A stretch of DNA of 9,648 nt from Arenicella sp. (GCA_023299895.1 JALZWI010000067.1:1-9648), one strand, 5' to 3'; positions 1 through 7,649 are shown, counted from the first letter of the stretch. Notes: generated from the sequence alone by a model not told the origin. Numbers and translations are program-made.

Positions 1-455
1 TGTAAATCGATATGTAAATACTCACCATTTTGCTGGGCATGATGTTGAGTGACTAATACTGCCTTATTAACCAAACCTTTAGGTGACAGGCCGCTGGAAT
101 TAGCAATGCCGAGCAGTAATTGCAGGTTATCTTGTTGGTAGTGAGAAGGAACCACAAACGTGACTTCATCAAGGTTAAAATTGGTACGTATGGCGCTTAA
201 GTGTCGCCAAATAAGGTCAGCTGAATTTCGCACTCCGCTACTATTTGCGCCAATTGAAGTTTGACTGCATTGTTGCCAATATCGATTCTGAATTTGCTGT
301 GGCTGCAATCGACATGACTCAACGGCCGTATGTTGTTCATCAAAATCAAAGACGACATCGTCGTCTAGCAGCCATGCATAACCTTGTGAGCTAGCAACAG
401 TGTCCTGTTGCTGAATTAAAAGACTGTTGTCGTTGATTGAAATGATTGCTGACAT
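1..455 (-). CDS. Actin/Hsp70-fold ATPase-like protein, N-terminal 151 residues (cut by left edge)
   Basis: The reading frame opens at the ATG at 455-453 and runs off the left edge, so only the first 151 residues are visible. The segment around residues 81-127 (IWRHLSAIR, then FVVPSHYQQDNLQLLLGIA, then a GL-x-PKGLVNKAV stretch) has the pattern of subdomain IA of actin-like and Hsp70-like ATPases, where a strand ending in VP is followed by a helix and a 'G-L-...-N-A-A' element. The usual N-terminal phosphate-1 loop (D-x-G-T/S) is poorly preserved: residues 5-12 read ISINDNSL, without the glycine. ATP hydrolysis therefore cannot be assumed. No signal peptide is seen, so the protein should be cytoplasmic. 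The start lies 21 bases after the stop of the MotA/ExbB-like gene, with AAAGG upstream of the ATG, which suggests the same operon. The family assignment is by pattern recognition only; it could be a divergent cell-shape or chaperone-like actin homologue. Confidence 0.7.
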   Translation of the reverse strand, partial: MSAIISINDNSLLIQQQDTVASSQGYAWLLDDDVVFDFDEQHTAVESCRLQPQQIQNRYWQQCSQTSIGANSSGVRNSADLIWRHLSAIRTNFNLDEVTFVVPSHYQQDNLQLLLGIANSSGLSPKGLVNKAVLVTQHHAQQNGEYLHIDL

Positions 456-476
456 ATTTTTATTATCGACCTTTAA

Positions 477-1280
477 TTAACGCTGCAAATGCCGCACAAG
501 ATTTCGTTCACAGTAATCTTGTGCTTCTAACACCATACGTTCTTGCATCAAGGTAATTTGATGCGTCAAAAACATAATCACTATACTAATCAACAATGCA
601 ATAAATGTGGAGTTAAACGCCACACCCAAACTGGCTGTCACCGCAGCGATATTACCCGCGACAGCTTCATGCGCATTACCCAATGCACTACCAATACCGC
701 GCACTGTGCCGATAAAACCAATAGACGGGATTGCCCATGTTATATACCGTACCATTGAAAGCTCTGAGTCAAGACGATCTGCTTCGACTTCACAGGTGTC
801 TCGAATCACGTTCGATACTTCTTGCACTGATGCGCTAGCGCCATAACGAGACAGCGCACCACGTAATGCTCGAGATAATAAAAATCCATTTTCAGGTTCA
901 GGCAATGCTTCTAATGGCCTTGAAAGTTTACGAGCATCTTCAGGTAAAATTCGTCTCCCTTCATCGATATTTAGCAGCGATTGGGTCATCAATTTTCGTT
1001 GCGCAAAAACACCTTGTGCTTTCAAACCAATGATTGCCATCACCCACAACATCAAAATAAAACACGATTCCTGCTCATAGTCTTTAAGCACTACCCAAGC
1101 GGATCGTTCTATTTTGATACTTTGCCCCGTTTCTGCTTGCTGTGCAATCAATTGTCTTTCTTGCTCAAGCACGACTTCGGCATTTGGACGAACCAAACCA
1201 ACGTATAAAGTATGTACAACCAAAAAGGCCAAAACCAGTGCCACTATTTGGTAAAAAAATTCTGACTTATGTAATTTCAT
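477..1280 (-). CDS. MotA/TolQ/ExbB-family proton channel protein, 267 aa
   Basis: This is an inner-membrane protein of the family that couples proton flow to work in the envelope (flagellar stator MotA, TonB-energising ExbB, TolQ). Hydrophobic segments lie near residues 10-30, 73-91, 177-199 and 213-239. The last two carry the family signature: a P-x-x-GFIGTVRGIGSAL stretch at 185-200, then T-A-S-LGVAFNSTFIALL at 215-230. The roughly 85-residue stretch at 92-176 should be the cytoplasmic domain. Four helices with a 42-residue loop between the first two resemble MotA topology, or ExbB with a displaced first helix. The ATG at 1280 is the only plausible start, since the next Met is residue 77, although no Shine-Dalgarno sequence is visible. 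No ExbD/TolR/MotB partner is adjacent. The flanking genes are a small secreted protein upstream and an actin-like protein 21 bases downstream. The family is clear; the process it drives is unknown. Confidence 0.9.
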   Translation of the reverse strand: MKLHKSEFFYQIVALVLAFLVVHTLYVGLVRPNAEVVLEQERQLIAQQAETGQSIKIERSAWVVLKDYEQESCFILMLWVMAIIGLKAQGVFAQRKLMTQSLLNIDEGRRILPEDARKLSRPLEALPEPENGFLLSRALRGALSRYGASASVQEVSNVIRDTCEVEADRLDSELSMVRYITWAIPSIGFIGTVRGIGSALGNAHEAVAGNIAAVTASLGVAFNSTFIALLISIVIMFLTHQITLMQERMVLEAQDYCERNLVRHLQR

Positions 1281-1375
1281 TTTTTATGATTACTTGTAAT
1301 TCTTATTGTTACTTATAAAGTGTTATTTAAAATCGGTTGTCATTTAAGATAAGTTGCCGCCTATAAAAAGTGGCG

Positions 1376-1615
1376 TTAGATGTCGACTGGAAAAGGTACA
1401 GGAGCATCCTCAGAAATTTCCTCACTGGGAATAAAGACCTGTTCATCAGTCGCTGCATTACTAATTTCGCGATTATCGTTTAACGGTTCATCAATAATTT
1501 TCTCATCAACTTCTTGCTGGTTTGATGATGCTTGCCCAGCTTCACTATCTTGAGCAATCGAAGACTGACAAAATATCATCAACGTGATTGTTATTAAATT
1601 GATCGCTTTCATCAT
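1376..1615 (-). CDS. Small secreted acidic protein, 79 aa
   Basis: I do not recognise this protein. The N-terminus is a good Sec signal peptide: MMK, a hydrophobic core at about residues 5-15, and a cleavage site after S-S-I-A at residue 21. That would leave a mature protein of about 58 residues, rich in Glu, Asp, Gln and Asn, ending in a proline-containing tail (VPFPVDI). The single Cys at residue 16 is preceded by Phe, so it is not a lipobox. The gene starts 26 bases after the stop of the PEGA/FGE-like gene and ends 95 bases before the ExbB-like gene, on the same strand, which argues for a real member of the operon. There is no clear Shine-Dalgarno site, and a start at the second ATG (1612) would be equally good. 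The periplasmic location is inferred. It could be a small accessory subunit. Confidence 0.72.
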   Translation of the reverse strand: MMKAINLITITLMIFCQSSIAQDSEAGQASSNQQEVDEKIIDEPLNDNREISNAATDEQVFIPSEEISEDAPVPFPVDI

Positions 1616-1641
1616 GATTAAATTTTATTTAACAAAAAAAA

Positions 1642-3762
1642 TTACTTAGGTGGCACAACATATCGTGCAATTCTAAAACCAACATCATGTTTACCTTTCG
1701 CCCCAAAATCACGATACGCCAAACGCAGCTGTGGCAAATAACCTTTGGCCCAACTTGCACCACGAATCACATGAAACTCACCAACATCAGGACCCAGAGG
1801 ATTAATTAATTCAGACTCTTTTGCAGACTCTAAATTGCCTCTTGCACTGTACCAATCATTTAACCACTCTGAGGCATTGCCTTCAAGGTCATATAATCCC
1901 CTGTGATTTTCTGGATATTTTCCAACAGGTGATGTGCCGACATAACCATCATCATAATTTTCCAATGTAAATGCGATTAATTCTTTGGCATTGTCGTCGG
2001 CAAAATTACCAACAGGTTGAGTTTTATCTAGCTCGGTGCTATTGCCCCAGGGAAAAATCAAAACATTGTCATCTTTATTGCGAGCCAGCCAAGCCCATTC
2101 TACTTCTGTCGGCAATCGATAACCGTTTGCTTGCGGGTTTTGTCCAGACACAAATCCAGATTTAGTTTGATAAAATGAGTCTAAACCTTCTTTAGCGCTT
2201 AACCAGTTACAATAAAGCGCGGCTTGCTGCCAAGAAATATTCACTGCTGGGTGTTGGTTAGAGTCCAGACTTTTTTGTTTATAGTTACCCGCGTTATGTG
2301 CCGGATCAAATTGCCGAAATTCTTTATTGGTAACTTCTTTCTCACTCACATAAAAATTCTTTTCTAGTCGTGCCGTGTATTGCACTTCGTTTTCTCGCCG
2401 ACCTGCTTCGCCTCTTGAAGACCCCATGATCACTTTGCCAGGCGGGGTAAACAAAACCATCTGTTGCCCTGCCAAAGAGTTGTATCGCTTAGGCACATCG
2501 GCCCAAAACTTTTCCTGCGCAGTTTGCAGTTTAATACTAACAAGCTGTTCATTCGCCCTAGTCGGAATTATGCTTGACTGATAAGTGGCATAACCTTGCT
2601 TGCGCACACTAATATTGTGTTGCAAGGTGCTCAAGTACAAGGTTTGACTGCCTTGTCCGCGTGATTGCCCATCAATAAATACTTCAGCGTCACTTGGAGT
2701 AACACTAAATTGAACCGCGACCAAATCGGTTCGTAATTCAATATTGGTTGCATCTTGTTGGTCTGCTTGCAAATTGAACTCTGAGTGATGTAATTGAAAA
2801 CCCGCTTTATAGAGAGTCAATTTGTGTGCATTATTGGGTGATAGGTTTAACGTCATGGGACTCACCCCAACAAATTCGTCGTTGAGTATTACCGCAGCCG
2901 CATCTGGCACTGTTTGAACTTGTAATATCGCATCAGCAGGCTTGAGTTCAATCTCAGGAACGATTAAGTCTTGTTGAGCGACAACAATCACCTCAGCTTG
3001 ATAAGGTTTATAACCGTCAGCCTGCAACACTATTTCACGACTGCCTTCTTCAAGCTTTAGAACTAACGGGGTGACACCTTGCTCTACACCATCAACAGTT
3101 AAAGTAGCTCCAACAGGTTTACTATTTAAACTGAGTTCAGCCCATGCTGGCTCAAGAGCAATAGATAAGGATTGCGTTAGACCCTTACCCTCTACAACCA
3201 ATTGTTGCGATTTCATTCGATATAGCGGCGCGTCTATGCTTACTTGTTGTAACCCAACTGGTACATTTTCGATTAAACCAGGGAGCTCGCCGAGAACTCT
3301 CTCACCAACACTAACTGTTGCTCCAATCTCAGGCTGCAAGGCGATATCTAAAATACCTGGCAACGGTACTAAAGTAATATCGACTTGCTGATAACGGTCG
3401 TTGATTACTGATAAAAGCTCAGAATACGCCTGATGACCTTCGGCCGTTGCAACTATTTCGTAATCACCTTGTAACACCATTACTCGATTACCAATAGGTA
3501 ATTGTAGTAGTGCATCAATGGTGATCTGCGCAGGTTGCAGTAATAATTTATCTGGGCTCTCAACATCAATCGTGTAACTGGTGATTTGCACACTACGCGC
3601 TAAGGTAATAAAAGCAATAAACAGCACACAAACTAAAGCGAGTAAAGCTAAAAGCCAGTGGCCAAGTGTAAGCCTTAAAATAGGAGCGCGTTGGGGCTTG
3701 CCTGGTGTTTGATATTCAGCTGGTTTAATGACAGCATCTTGTAACTCTTCAAGCAGTGACAT
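1642..3762 (-). CDS. Membrane-anchored PEGA-repeat protein with C-terminal FGE/SUMF1-like domain, 706 aa
   Basis: A short cytoplasmic N-terminus is followed by one transmembrane helix at about residues 33-54, so most of the protein should lie in the periplasm. Residues 137-413 hold about four PEGA-type beta repeats (137-204, 207-273, 278-343, 348-413), with patterns such as TVDGVEQGVTPLVLKL and FIDGQSRGQ and a basic/aromatic 'GY/GF' turn. A divergent fifth repeat may precede them at 64-133. Residues about 428-703 form an FGE-sulfatase/SUMF1 domain: F-x-MGSS, EVTNKEF, HPAVNISWQQAALYCNW, YRLPTEVEWAWLAR, FPWGN, GLYDLEGNASEWLNDWY, then RGAS, ending VGFRIAR. The catalytic Cys pair expected after the RGAS motif is absent, as residues 671-685 contain no Cys, so formylglycine-generating activity is unlikely. 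The domain probably binds or stabilises partners. The ATG overlaps the stop of the upstream TPR gene by one base (TAATG), indicating translational coupling. Confidence 0.92.
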   Translation of the reverse strand: MSLLEELQDAVIKPAEYQTPGKPQRAPILRLTLGHWLLALLALVCVLFIAFITLARSVQITSYTIDVESPDKLLLQPAQITIDALLQLPIGNRVMVLQGDYEIVATAEGHQAYSELLSVINDRYQQVDITLVPLPGILDIALQPEIGATVSVGERVLGELPGLIENVPVGLQQVSIDAPLYRMKSQQLVVEGKGLTQSLSIALEPAWAELSLNSKPVGATLTVDGVEQGVTPLVLKLEEGSREIVLQADGYKPYQAEVIVVAQQDLIVPEIELKPADAILQVQTVPDAAAVILNDEFVGVSPMTLNLSPNNAHKLTLYKAGFQLHHSEFNLQADQQDATNIELRTDLVAVQFSVTPSDAEVFIDGQSRGQGSQTLYLSTLQHNISVRKQGYATYQSSIIPTRANEQLVSIKLQTAQEKFWADVPKRYNSLAGQQMVLFTPPGKVIMGSSRGEAGRRENEVQYTARLEKNFYVSEKEVTNKEFRQFDPAHNAGNYKQKSLDSNQHPAVNISWQQAALYCNWLSAKEGLDSFYQTKSGFVSGQNPQANGYRLPTEVEWAWLARNKDDNVLIFPWGNSTELDKTQPVGNFADDNAKELIAFTLENYDDGYVGTSPVGKYPENHRGLYDLEGNASEWLNDWYSARGNLESAKESELINPLGPDVGEFHVIRGASWAKGYLPQLRLAYRDFGAKGKHDVGFRIARYVVPPK

Positions 3763-5381
3763 TAGCGACTTTCCTGCAAACTAACACTAATAGGCTGGTC
3801 ACAACTCAACTCAAATGTTTGTAATTCAGTATTTCCTGGAAGCAATTCGATTTCTTGGCGTACATCTCGAAACCCAAAACGAACGCCACTGAGTACATAA
3901 CGCCCTGGCTTTAAAGCTAGATTTTTACTGTTAAATCGACCTAACTGTATTTGATTTGAACCTTCTTTACTTAGAGTTACTTCTGTAATTGCATCAGAGG
4001 AGATTTGAACTTTGATGGTTGCTTCATTTTGTGTGAGTACCTTTTGCAACTGTGCAATTTGATTTGCTAGTTTTGGTCCGCCATTACGAATGCCTTGCGC
4101 ATCGGCCAACAACTGTTGTGCTTGTGTTTTTTGTGCCGACTTGCTTAGGCTTAATGTGTCGCTTAGCGTATTGCGTAACTCTGCATCAAGCTGATAACGG
4201 GCATTACTGCGAATTTCGCCCAACTTAGCTTGAACTTGATTCGAGTCGCGTGACAAAACGGCACGATAATTACTGAGTGCATTTTGCCAATCCTCACTGG
4301 ATTCAAAATTTTTTGCTCGGCTCAGCAAGCTTTGTAGGGATGAGGTCTTATTTGAAGCGAGTGATTGCTGATACGCAAGACTCGCAGTCTTGTCATCAGG
4401 ATTTAATTTTAAAGCAGCAGCAAAGGCGCTATTTGCAGTCGAGTAACTATTAGAAAACAAAGCCCTAAAACCTTTTGTCATTGCATCACGATATTGTTTG
4501 TCTCGTTGCAAACCTGTAATTGTATTTAACTGTGCTAGTAAGTCTGCATTTTGTTGATCCAAACTTAGTGCTTCATTCAATTTTTGTAGTGCCGAGACTA
4601 ATAAACTTTCATCGTCTTGTTCTAAAAACAGTTGCTGCTCAACGTCGGCTGCATGACTTAATTGCAAAACCTGATCCAATATTTTAGCCCGGCCCAGGCC
4701 ACTCAGTGCAGAAAAATTATTTGGTTCAATCTCTAATACTGTATTAAATGCGGTATTCGCAAGTTGAGATTTGCCATCATCAATTGCTTGCTGGCCTTCA
4801 GCGAGCTTAGCTTGGACGTATATCGGGATTTGCTTATACATGTGATCCAGTTTGTCCACTGCCAATTGATAGAAACTAAGTGCCTGTTGAAAATCTTGAA
4901 GTTTATAAAACTCATCTCCCTGTTCAGCCTCGTTTAAAGCCTGTGCAAACTCTATAGGCGCCCAAATCTCTACTTTTTTATCTTCAAGAAACTTTTTACT
5001 GTCTAACAAGTTAGATAGGATCTCTTGCGCATCAGTTCGAGCTTGTGCCCGACGGGTTTCATTCCAAGGAGATACCTCATCACTATTGCTTGACGCAGAA
5101 CTATCTGCAGGGTCCACGTCACTGGCCAGTTCTCCTATTTGCGTCGTTGGGCTCGGCGTCAATGTAATAAACAGAATAACGGCAATGCCAAGCAAACCAA
5201 ACAATACCAACATGAGATTGAATTGCGAGTACCACCAAGGCGTATTAGAGCTACTCTTGGCGGAGCTTAAGACTGATGCCTTACTAATATCAGCCGATTT
5301 ATCACTCTGTTGTGAAGGTGACGAGTACTCGACAGCTTTTATTCGCTGCGCTGCATTTTTCACATCAGTAATTTCGGTCAC
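3762..5381 (-). CDS. Membrane-anchored TPR-repeat protein, 539 aa
   Basis: A 54-residue Ser/Lys-rich cytoplasmic N-terminus leads to one transmembrane helix at about residues 55-74. A Ser/Asp-rich linker then enters a long alpha-helical region with tetratricopeptide-like repeats, the clearest near 155-178, 190-222, 303-330 and 350-382 (FSNSYSTANSAFAAALKLNPDD, for example). Residues 455-535 look like a beta domain with a PEGA-like element (LALKPGRYVLSGVRFGFRDVRQEI). The positive-inside rule puts the TPR region in the periplasm, so it could be a scaffold. The start is GTG at 5381-5379, inside a GTGA overlap of four bases with the stop of the preceding gene. No in-frame ATG occurs before residue 57, in the membrane helix, so the GTG is favoured. 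It shares its architecture (short cytoplasmic tail, single helix, periplasmic repeats) with the next gene, and the two may form a complex. TPR proteins have no fixed function, so the role is inferred from context. Confidence 0.88.
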   Translation of the reverse strand: MTEITDVKNAAQRIKAVEYSSPSQQSDKSADISKASVLSSAKSSSNTPWWYSQFNLMLVLFGLLGIAVILFITLTPSPTTQIGELASDVDPADSSASSNSDEVSPWNETRRAQARTDAQEILSNLLDSKKFLEDKKVEIWAPIEFAQALNEAEQGDEFYKLQDFQQALSFYQLAVDKLDHMYKQIPIYVQAKLAEGQQAIDDGKSQLANTAFNTVLEIEPNNFSALSGLGRAKILDQVLQLSHAADVEQQLFLEQDDESLLVSALQKLNEALSLDQQNADLLAQLNTITGLQRDKQYRDAMTKGFRALFSNSYSTANSAFAAALKLNPDDKTASLAYQQSLASNKTSSLQSLLSRAKNFESSEDWQNALSNYRAVLSRDSNQVQAKLGEIRSNARYQLDAELRNTLSDTLSLSKSAQKTQAQQLLADAQGIRNGGPKLANQIAQLQKVLTQNEATIKVQISSDAITEVTLSKEGSNQIQLGRFNSKNLALKPGRYVLSGVRFGFRDVRQEIELLPGNTELQTFELSCDQPISVSLQESR

Positions 5382-6694
5382 TGTTCTTCGTCAAATAGTT
5401 GAGGTATTGCATTCGGCTCGGACACATCTTGGCTGACTATTTCTGATCTCAAATCATTATTTTGCGTATCCAATGAGTTTGCGCCATCCAACTCCTGAGG
5501 GTTTAATATCGACTGTTCGGCTTCATACATGTTCTGTAAAATTTTTCGCCACTCCTTGAATTGATCCTCAACAGTGCCTGAAAGAGTAACCGTTCGGTCT
5601 TGTAAATCAATCACGCTTGGCTCGAGCTCAACCTCTAATGATTCACCAAATTCACGCAATGTTTCAGCATGAAATGATGCTTCTTGTTCAGTTTGATAAC
5701 TTTTCAAAAACAGCTCAGCCCCAGAGGTAACCCCAATTTGACCTGCCACTCTTGTAGCCCTACTATTATCACCGGTCGCTGCGAATACTCCAGATAAAAT
5801 AATAGCAACACCAGCGACTCTTTCTTGTGTCGATTGTTTGGCTAGTTGTCGTTGATACAGTACCTCTTTGTAACTCAACTTACGCCATTCATCGTAAGGC
5901 ACAGACATATTGTTATTAAAAATTCGATAATAATCCTGAACTACGTCTAGAAATAAATCATTGCGAGCTTTAATTCGCTCAATGCGCACAACCATCGGAT
6001 CGCCTTCAGCAGGCAGGCGAAGTAATTGATAGCCGGCCTCTTCGTCATGCTGCAAAAACCCAGCAAAGGCATCGGGAGAAAACTCTTGCGCGAAACGTAT
6101 TCTTGCTATTTCACGCACCATCCGTATTTGTTCTTCGTTCAGTTCTTTGCGTAAGGTAAATAAATCGTTTGCAATATCATTAAATAGATTTTGAAATGGG
6201 TCGCGATCGATTTCAATTTCTGGGTGATACACATATTTACTGACGCGTTCGAAATATTCTTTTTTTAACCATTGCCTGCCGGTCGCATCATAAACCTCAA
6301 TTTCTAAATGCAGGTCTTCACCATTGGATTCCAAAATTTGACCTTGCACCGTTAAATCAAATACTGTATTTGCATTAGGTAAAGTACGAACAATACCCCA
6401 GGCATTACTATTCTCTAATGCGTGTTTGAGTTGTGCCGAAAACCACACTGTCTCGCTACGACGAACATTTGCATACGCAACACTCAGTTCATCTTTTTCA
6501 TCTACCCCAGCATCCAAAAGAACAATACCAATATCCAATAAGGCCTCTTCATTAACAGTCTTAGTATCATTAACAACGTGATCTAACTGATTCGCTCGTG
6601 TTTCATGATATTCATAAGTAACGCACGCCGCATTCATCATCATCAACAAGGATAGAATAAAATGCCTAACTTTTAGTGTGATCGATATCATCAT
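5378..6694 (-). CDS. Predicted lipoprotein of unknown function, 438 aa
   Basis: I do not recognise the family. The N-terminus is a signal peptide (basic K8, R10, hydrophobic 12-20) ending in NAAC at 21-24. The only cysteine of the protein is Cys24, which supports lipidation even though Asn at -3 is not the usual lipobox residue. Residues 50-150 have an alternating alpha/beta pattern (LLDIGIVLLDAGV, a helix around 80-95, WGIVRTLP, then a VFDLTVQGQILES strand and LHLEIEVYDATGRQWL). This recalls periplasmic lipoproteins such as the CsgG/LpoB or ABC-transport-auxiliary groups, but that is a fold-level impression only. A glycine- and alanine-rich hydrophobic stretch at 292-329 could be a membrane-associating element. 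Residues 354-375 form beta strands (VIDLQDRTVTLSGTV) before an acidic helix and an acidic tail. Either of two adjacent ATGs (6694, 6691) could start the gene. It begins 10 bases after the previous stop, without a clear ribosome binding site, and overlaps the next gene by four bases. Confidence 0.85.
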   Translation of the reverse strand: MMISITLKVRHFILSLLMMMNAACVTYEYHETRANQLDHVVNDTKTVNEEALLDIGIVLLDAGVDEKDELSVAYANVRRSETVWFSAQLKHALENSNAWGIVRTLPNANTVFDLTVQGQILESNGEDLHLEIEVYDATGRQWLKKEYFERVSKYVYHPEIEIDRDPFQNLFNDIANDLFTLRKELNEEQIRMVREIARIRFAQEFSPDAFAGFLQHDEEAGYQLLRLPAEGDPMVVRIERIKARNDLFLDVVQDYYRIFNNNMSVPYDEWRKLSYKEVLYQRQLAKQSTQERVAGVAIILSGVFAATGDNSRATRVAGQIGVTSGAELFLKSYQTEQEASFHAETLREFGESLEVELEPSVIDLQDRTVTLSGTVEDQFKEWRKILQNMYEAEQSILNPQELDGANSLDTQNNDLRSEIVSQDVSEPNAIPQLFDEEQ

Positions 6695-6704
6695 TAAATA
6701 AACA

Positions 6705-7619
6705 TTATTGGTTTTTATACTTACGGTATTCGTCCCATAATTTTTCCTTTAACTCTGGATCAGTCTCATTTTCAGCAGCTTCGCGTATTTGTCTAGCAAC
6801 GATATCGTCATCAATGATATCTTCAGGAATATCAACGGGTAAATCAACTACGTCTTCACTCTCTTCGCCAATACCATCAGACCGTGACTGTTGATTGCCC
6901 GTGACAGTGCCCGCACTTTGCGATGCTTCGCTGCTGTCGGATGAACTTTTTGAATTTGTGTCACTTTGAGCAGCGGCGCTTGCGCTTGAAGCTGCCGTGC
7001 TGCTACCATTTTCAGAATTGGCTTGATCTTCTTCATAGCTTTCAAAAACACCGACACCACCTAAAGGCCCATCACCAACGTTGTCATTTGCGCGTTCTTC
7101 AGCAAAGGTTTTTTCTCGTTGAATTTCTTCGTCAAAATCACCTAAACTTTCGTTCAACTCTCTTTCTAATTCTTCTAACTCTTGTTCAGTCAACCCACCA
7201 CCATCTTCAAAGGCAGGTTCCTCAAAAGATGTCTCTTCAGCCTCTTCGAAAGTCACTTCAGCTTCTTCTGCTGCACCGCCGTCAGCTTCGATCTCATCTT
7301 CCCAGTCAGGTGATGTCTCGGCGGTACTTTCAGTATCGCTCGACTCGCCACCTTCGGGTGGAGGTTCTTGCGAATCGCTATTTTGGCCTTCACTTTCAGA
7401 GGAGCTTGTAGACGATTGGGTTGATGAATCCTCTGAAGGAGATCCTGAAGAACCACCACCGCTTGGTATTGATGGCAGCGGAGATCCGCTCGGCGCACTA
7501 GGTGAGCTTGTAGAGCTAGTTTGGCAAGCAGAAATAAAAGCAGATAAAAACAACATTAGCATCAACTTCGGGGTACTGCGCATGAGCTGTAAAAATAATT
7601 TTTTCATTTGCTTCATCAT
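6705..7619 (-). CDS. Acidic low-complexity lipoprotein, 304 aa
   Basis: I do not recognise a named family. From the ATG at 7619 the protein has a lysine-containing n-region, a hydrophobic core, and a lipobox ISAC with Cys32. Gln at +2 predicts transfer to the outer membrane by Lol. The mature part is highly biased: a Ser/Pro/Gly linker for roughly 65 residues, an Asp/Glu-rich region, a short charged helix (LTEQELEELERELNESLGDF), a second Ser/Ala-rich linker, and finally an ordered-looking tail of about 45 residues (DDDIVARQIREAAENETDP and then a KLWDEYRKYK motif). Long flexible linkers flanking two short helices suggest a tether or fishing-line role between the outer membrane and periplasmic partners; this is inferred. 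The frame stays open to a TTG at 7667, but the ATG at 7619 gives a normal 31-residue signal peptide and is preferred. It starts 95 bases after the TonB-like gene and ends 10 bases before the next. Confidence 0.85.
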   Translation of the reverse strand: MMKQMKKLFLQLMRSTPKLMLMLFLSAFISACQTSSTSSPSAPSGSPLPSIPSGGGSSGSPSEDSSTQSSTSSSESEGQNSDSQEPPPEGGESSDTESTAETSPDWEDEIEADGGAAEEAEVTFEEAEETSFEEPAFEDGGGLTEQELEELERELNESLGDFDEEIQREKTFAEERANDNVGDGPLGGVGVFESYEEDQANSENGSSTAASSASAAAQSDTNSKSSSDSSEASQSAGTVTGNQQSRSDGIGEESEDVVDLPVDIPEDIIDDDIVARQIREAAENETDPELKEKLWDEYRKYKNQ

Positions 7620-7649
7620 ACTATCAAAAATTTCTTCTGTTTTAGTCTG

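Noticed and set aside
477..1280. Zorya-type defence system (ZorA-like channel)
   Set aside because: There is no MotB/OmpA-type ZorB, no ZorC and no ZorD helicase in the window. The neighbours are lipoproteins and periplasmic scaffolds, and the channel lacks the long cytoplasmic tail of ZorA.
1358..1375. CGCC/GGCG hairpin just after the 79-residue gene, considered as a terminator
   Set aside because: The stem is only four base pairs with a ten-base loop, and no T-run follows it on the minus strand.
1642..2478. Active formylglycine-generating enzyme or EgtB-type sulfoxide synthase
   Set aside because: The catalytic Cys pair of FGE is missing, and no DinB-like His-bearing N-terminal domain as in EgtB is present.
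3071..3391. 106-codon open frame on the plus strand within the PEGA region
   Set aside because: It is antisense to the PEGA repeats; the Ser/Thr/Pro/Cys-rich translation shows no fold signature.
5086..5436. 116-codon open frame on the plus strand across the GTGA gene junction
   Set aside because: It lies antisense to two well-supported coding sequences and has no domain signature.
6923..7411. 162-codon open frame on the plus strand opposite the acidic lipoprotein gene
   Set aside because: It is rich in Leu, Arg, His and Cys, as expected from the reverse complement of Ser/Glu codons. It has no recognisable domain or ribosome binding site and lies wholly inside a convincing lipoprotein gene.
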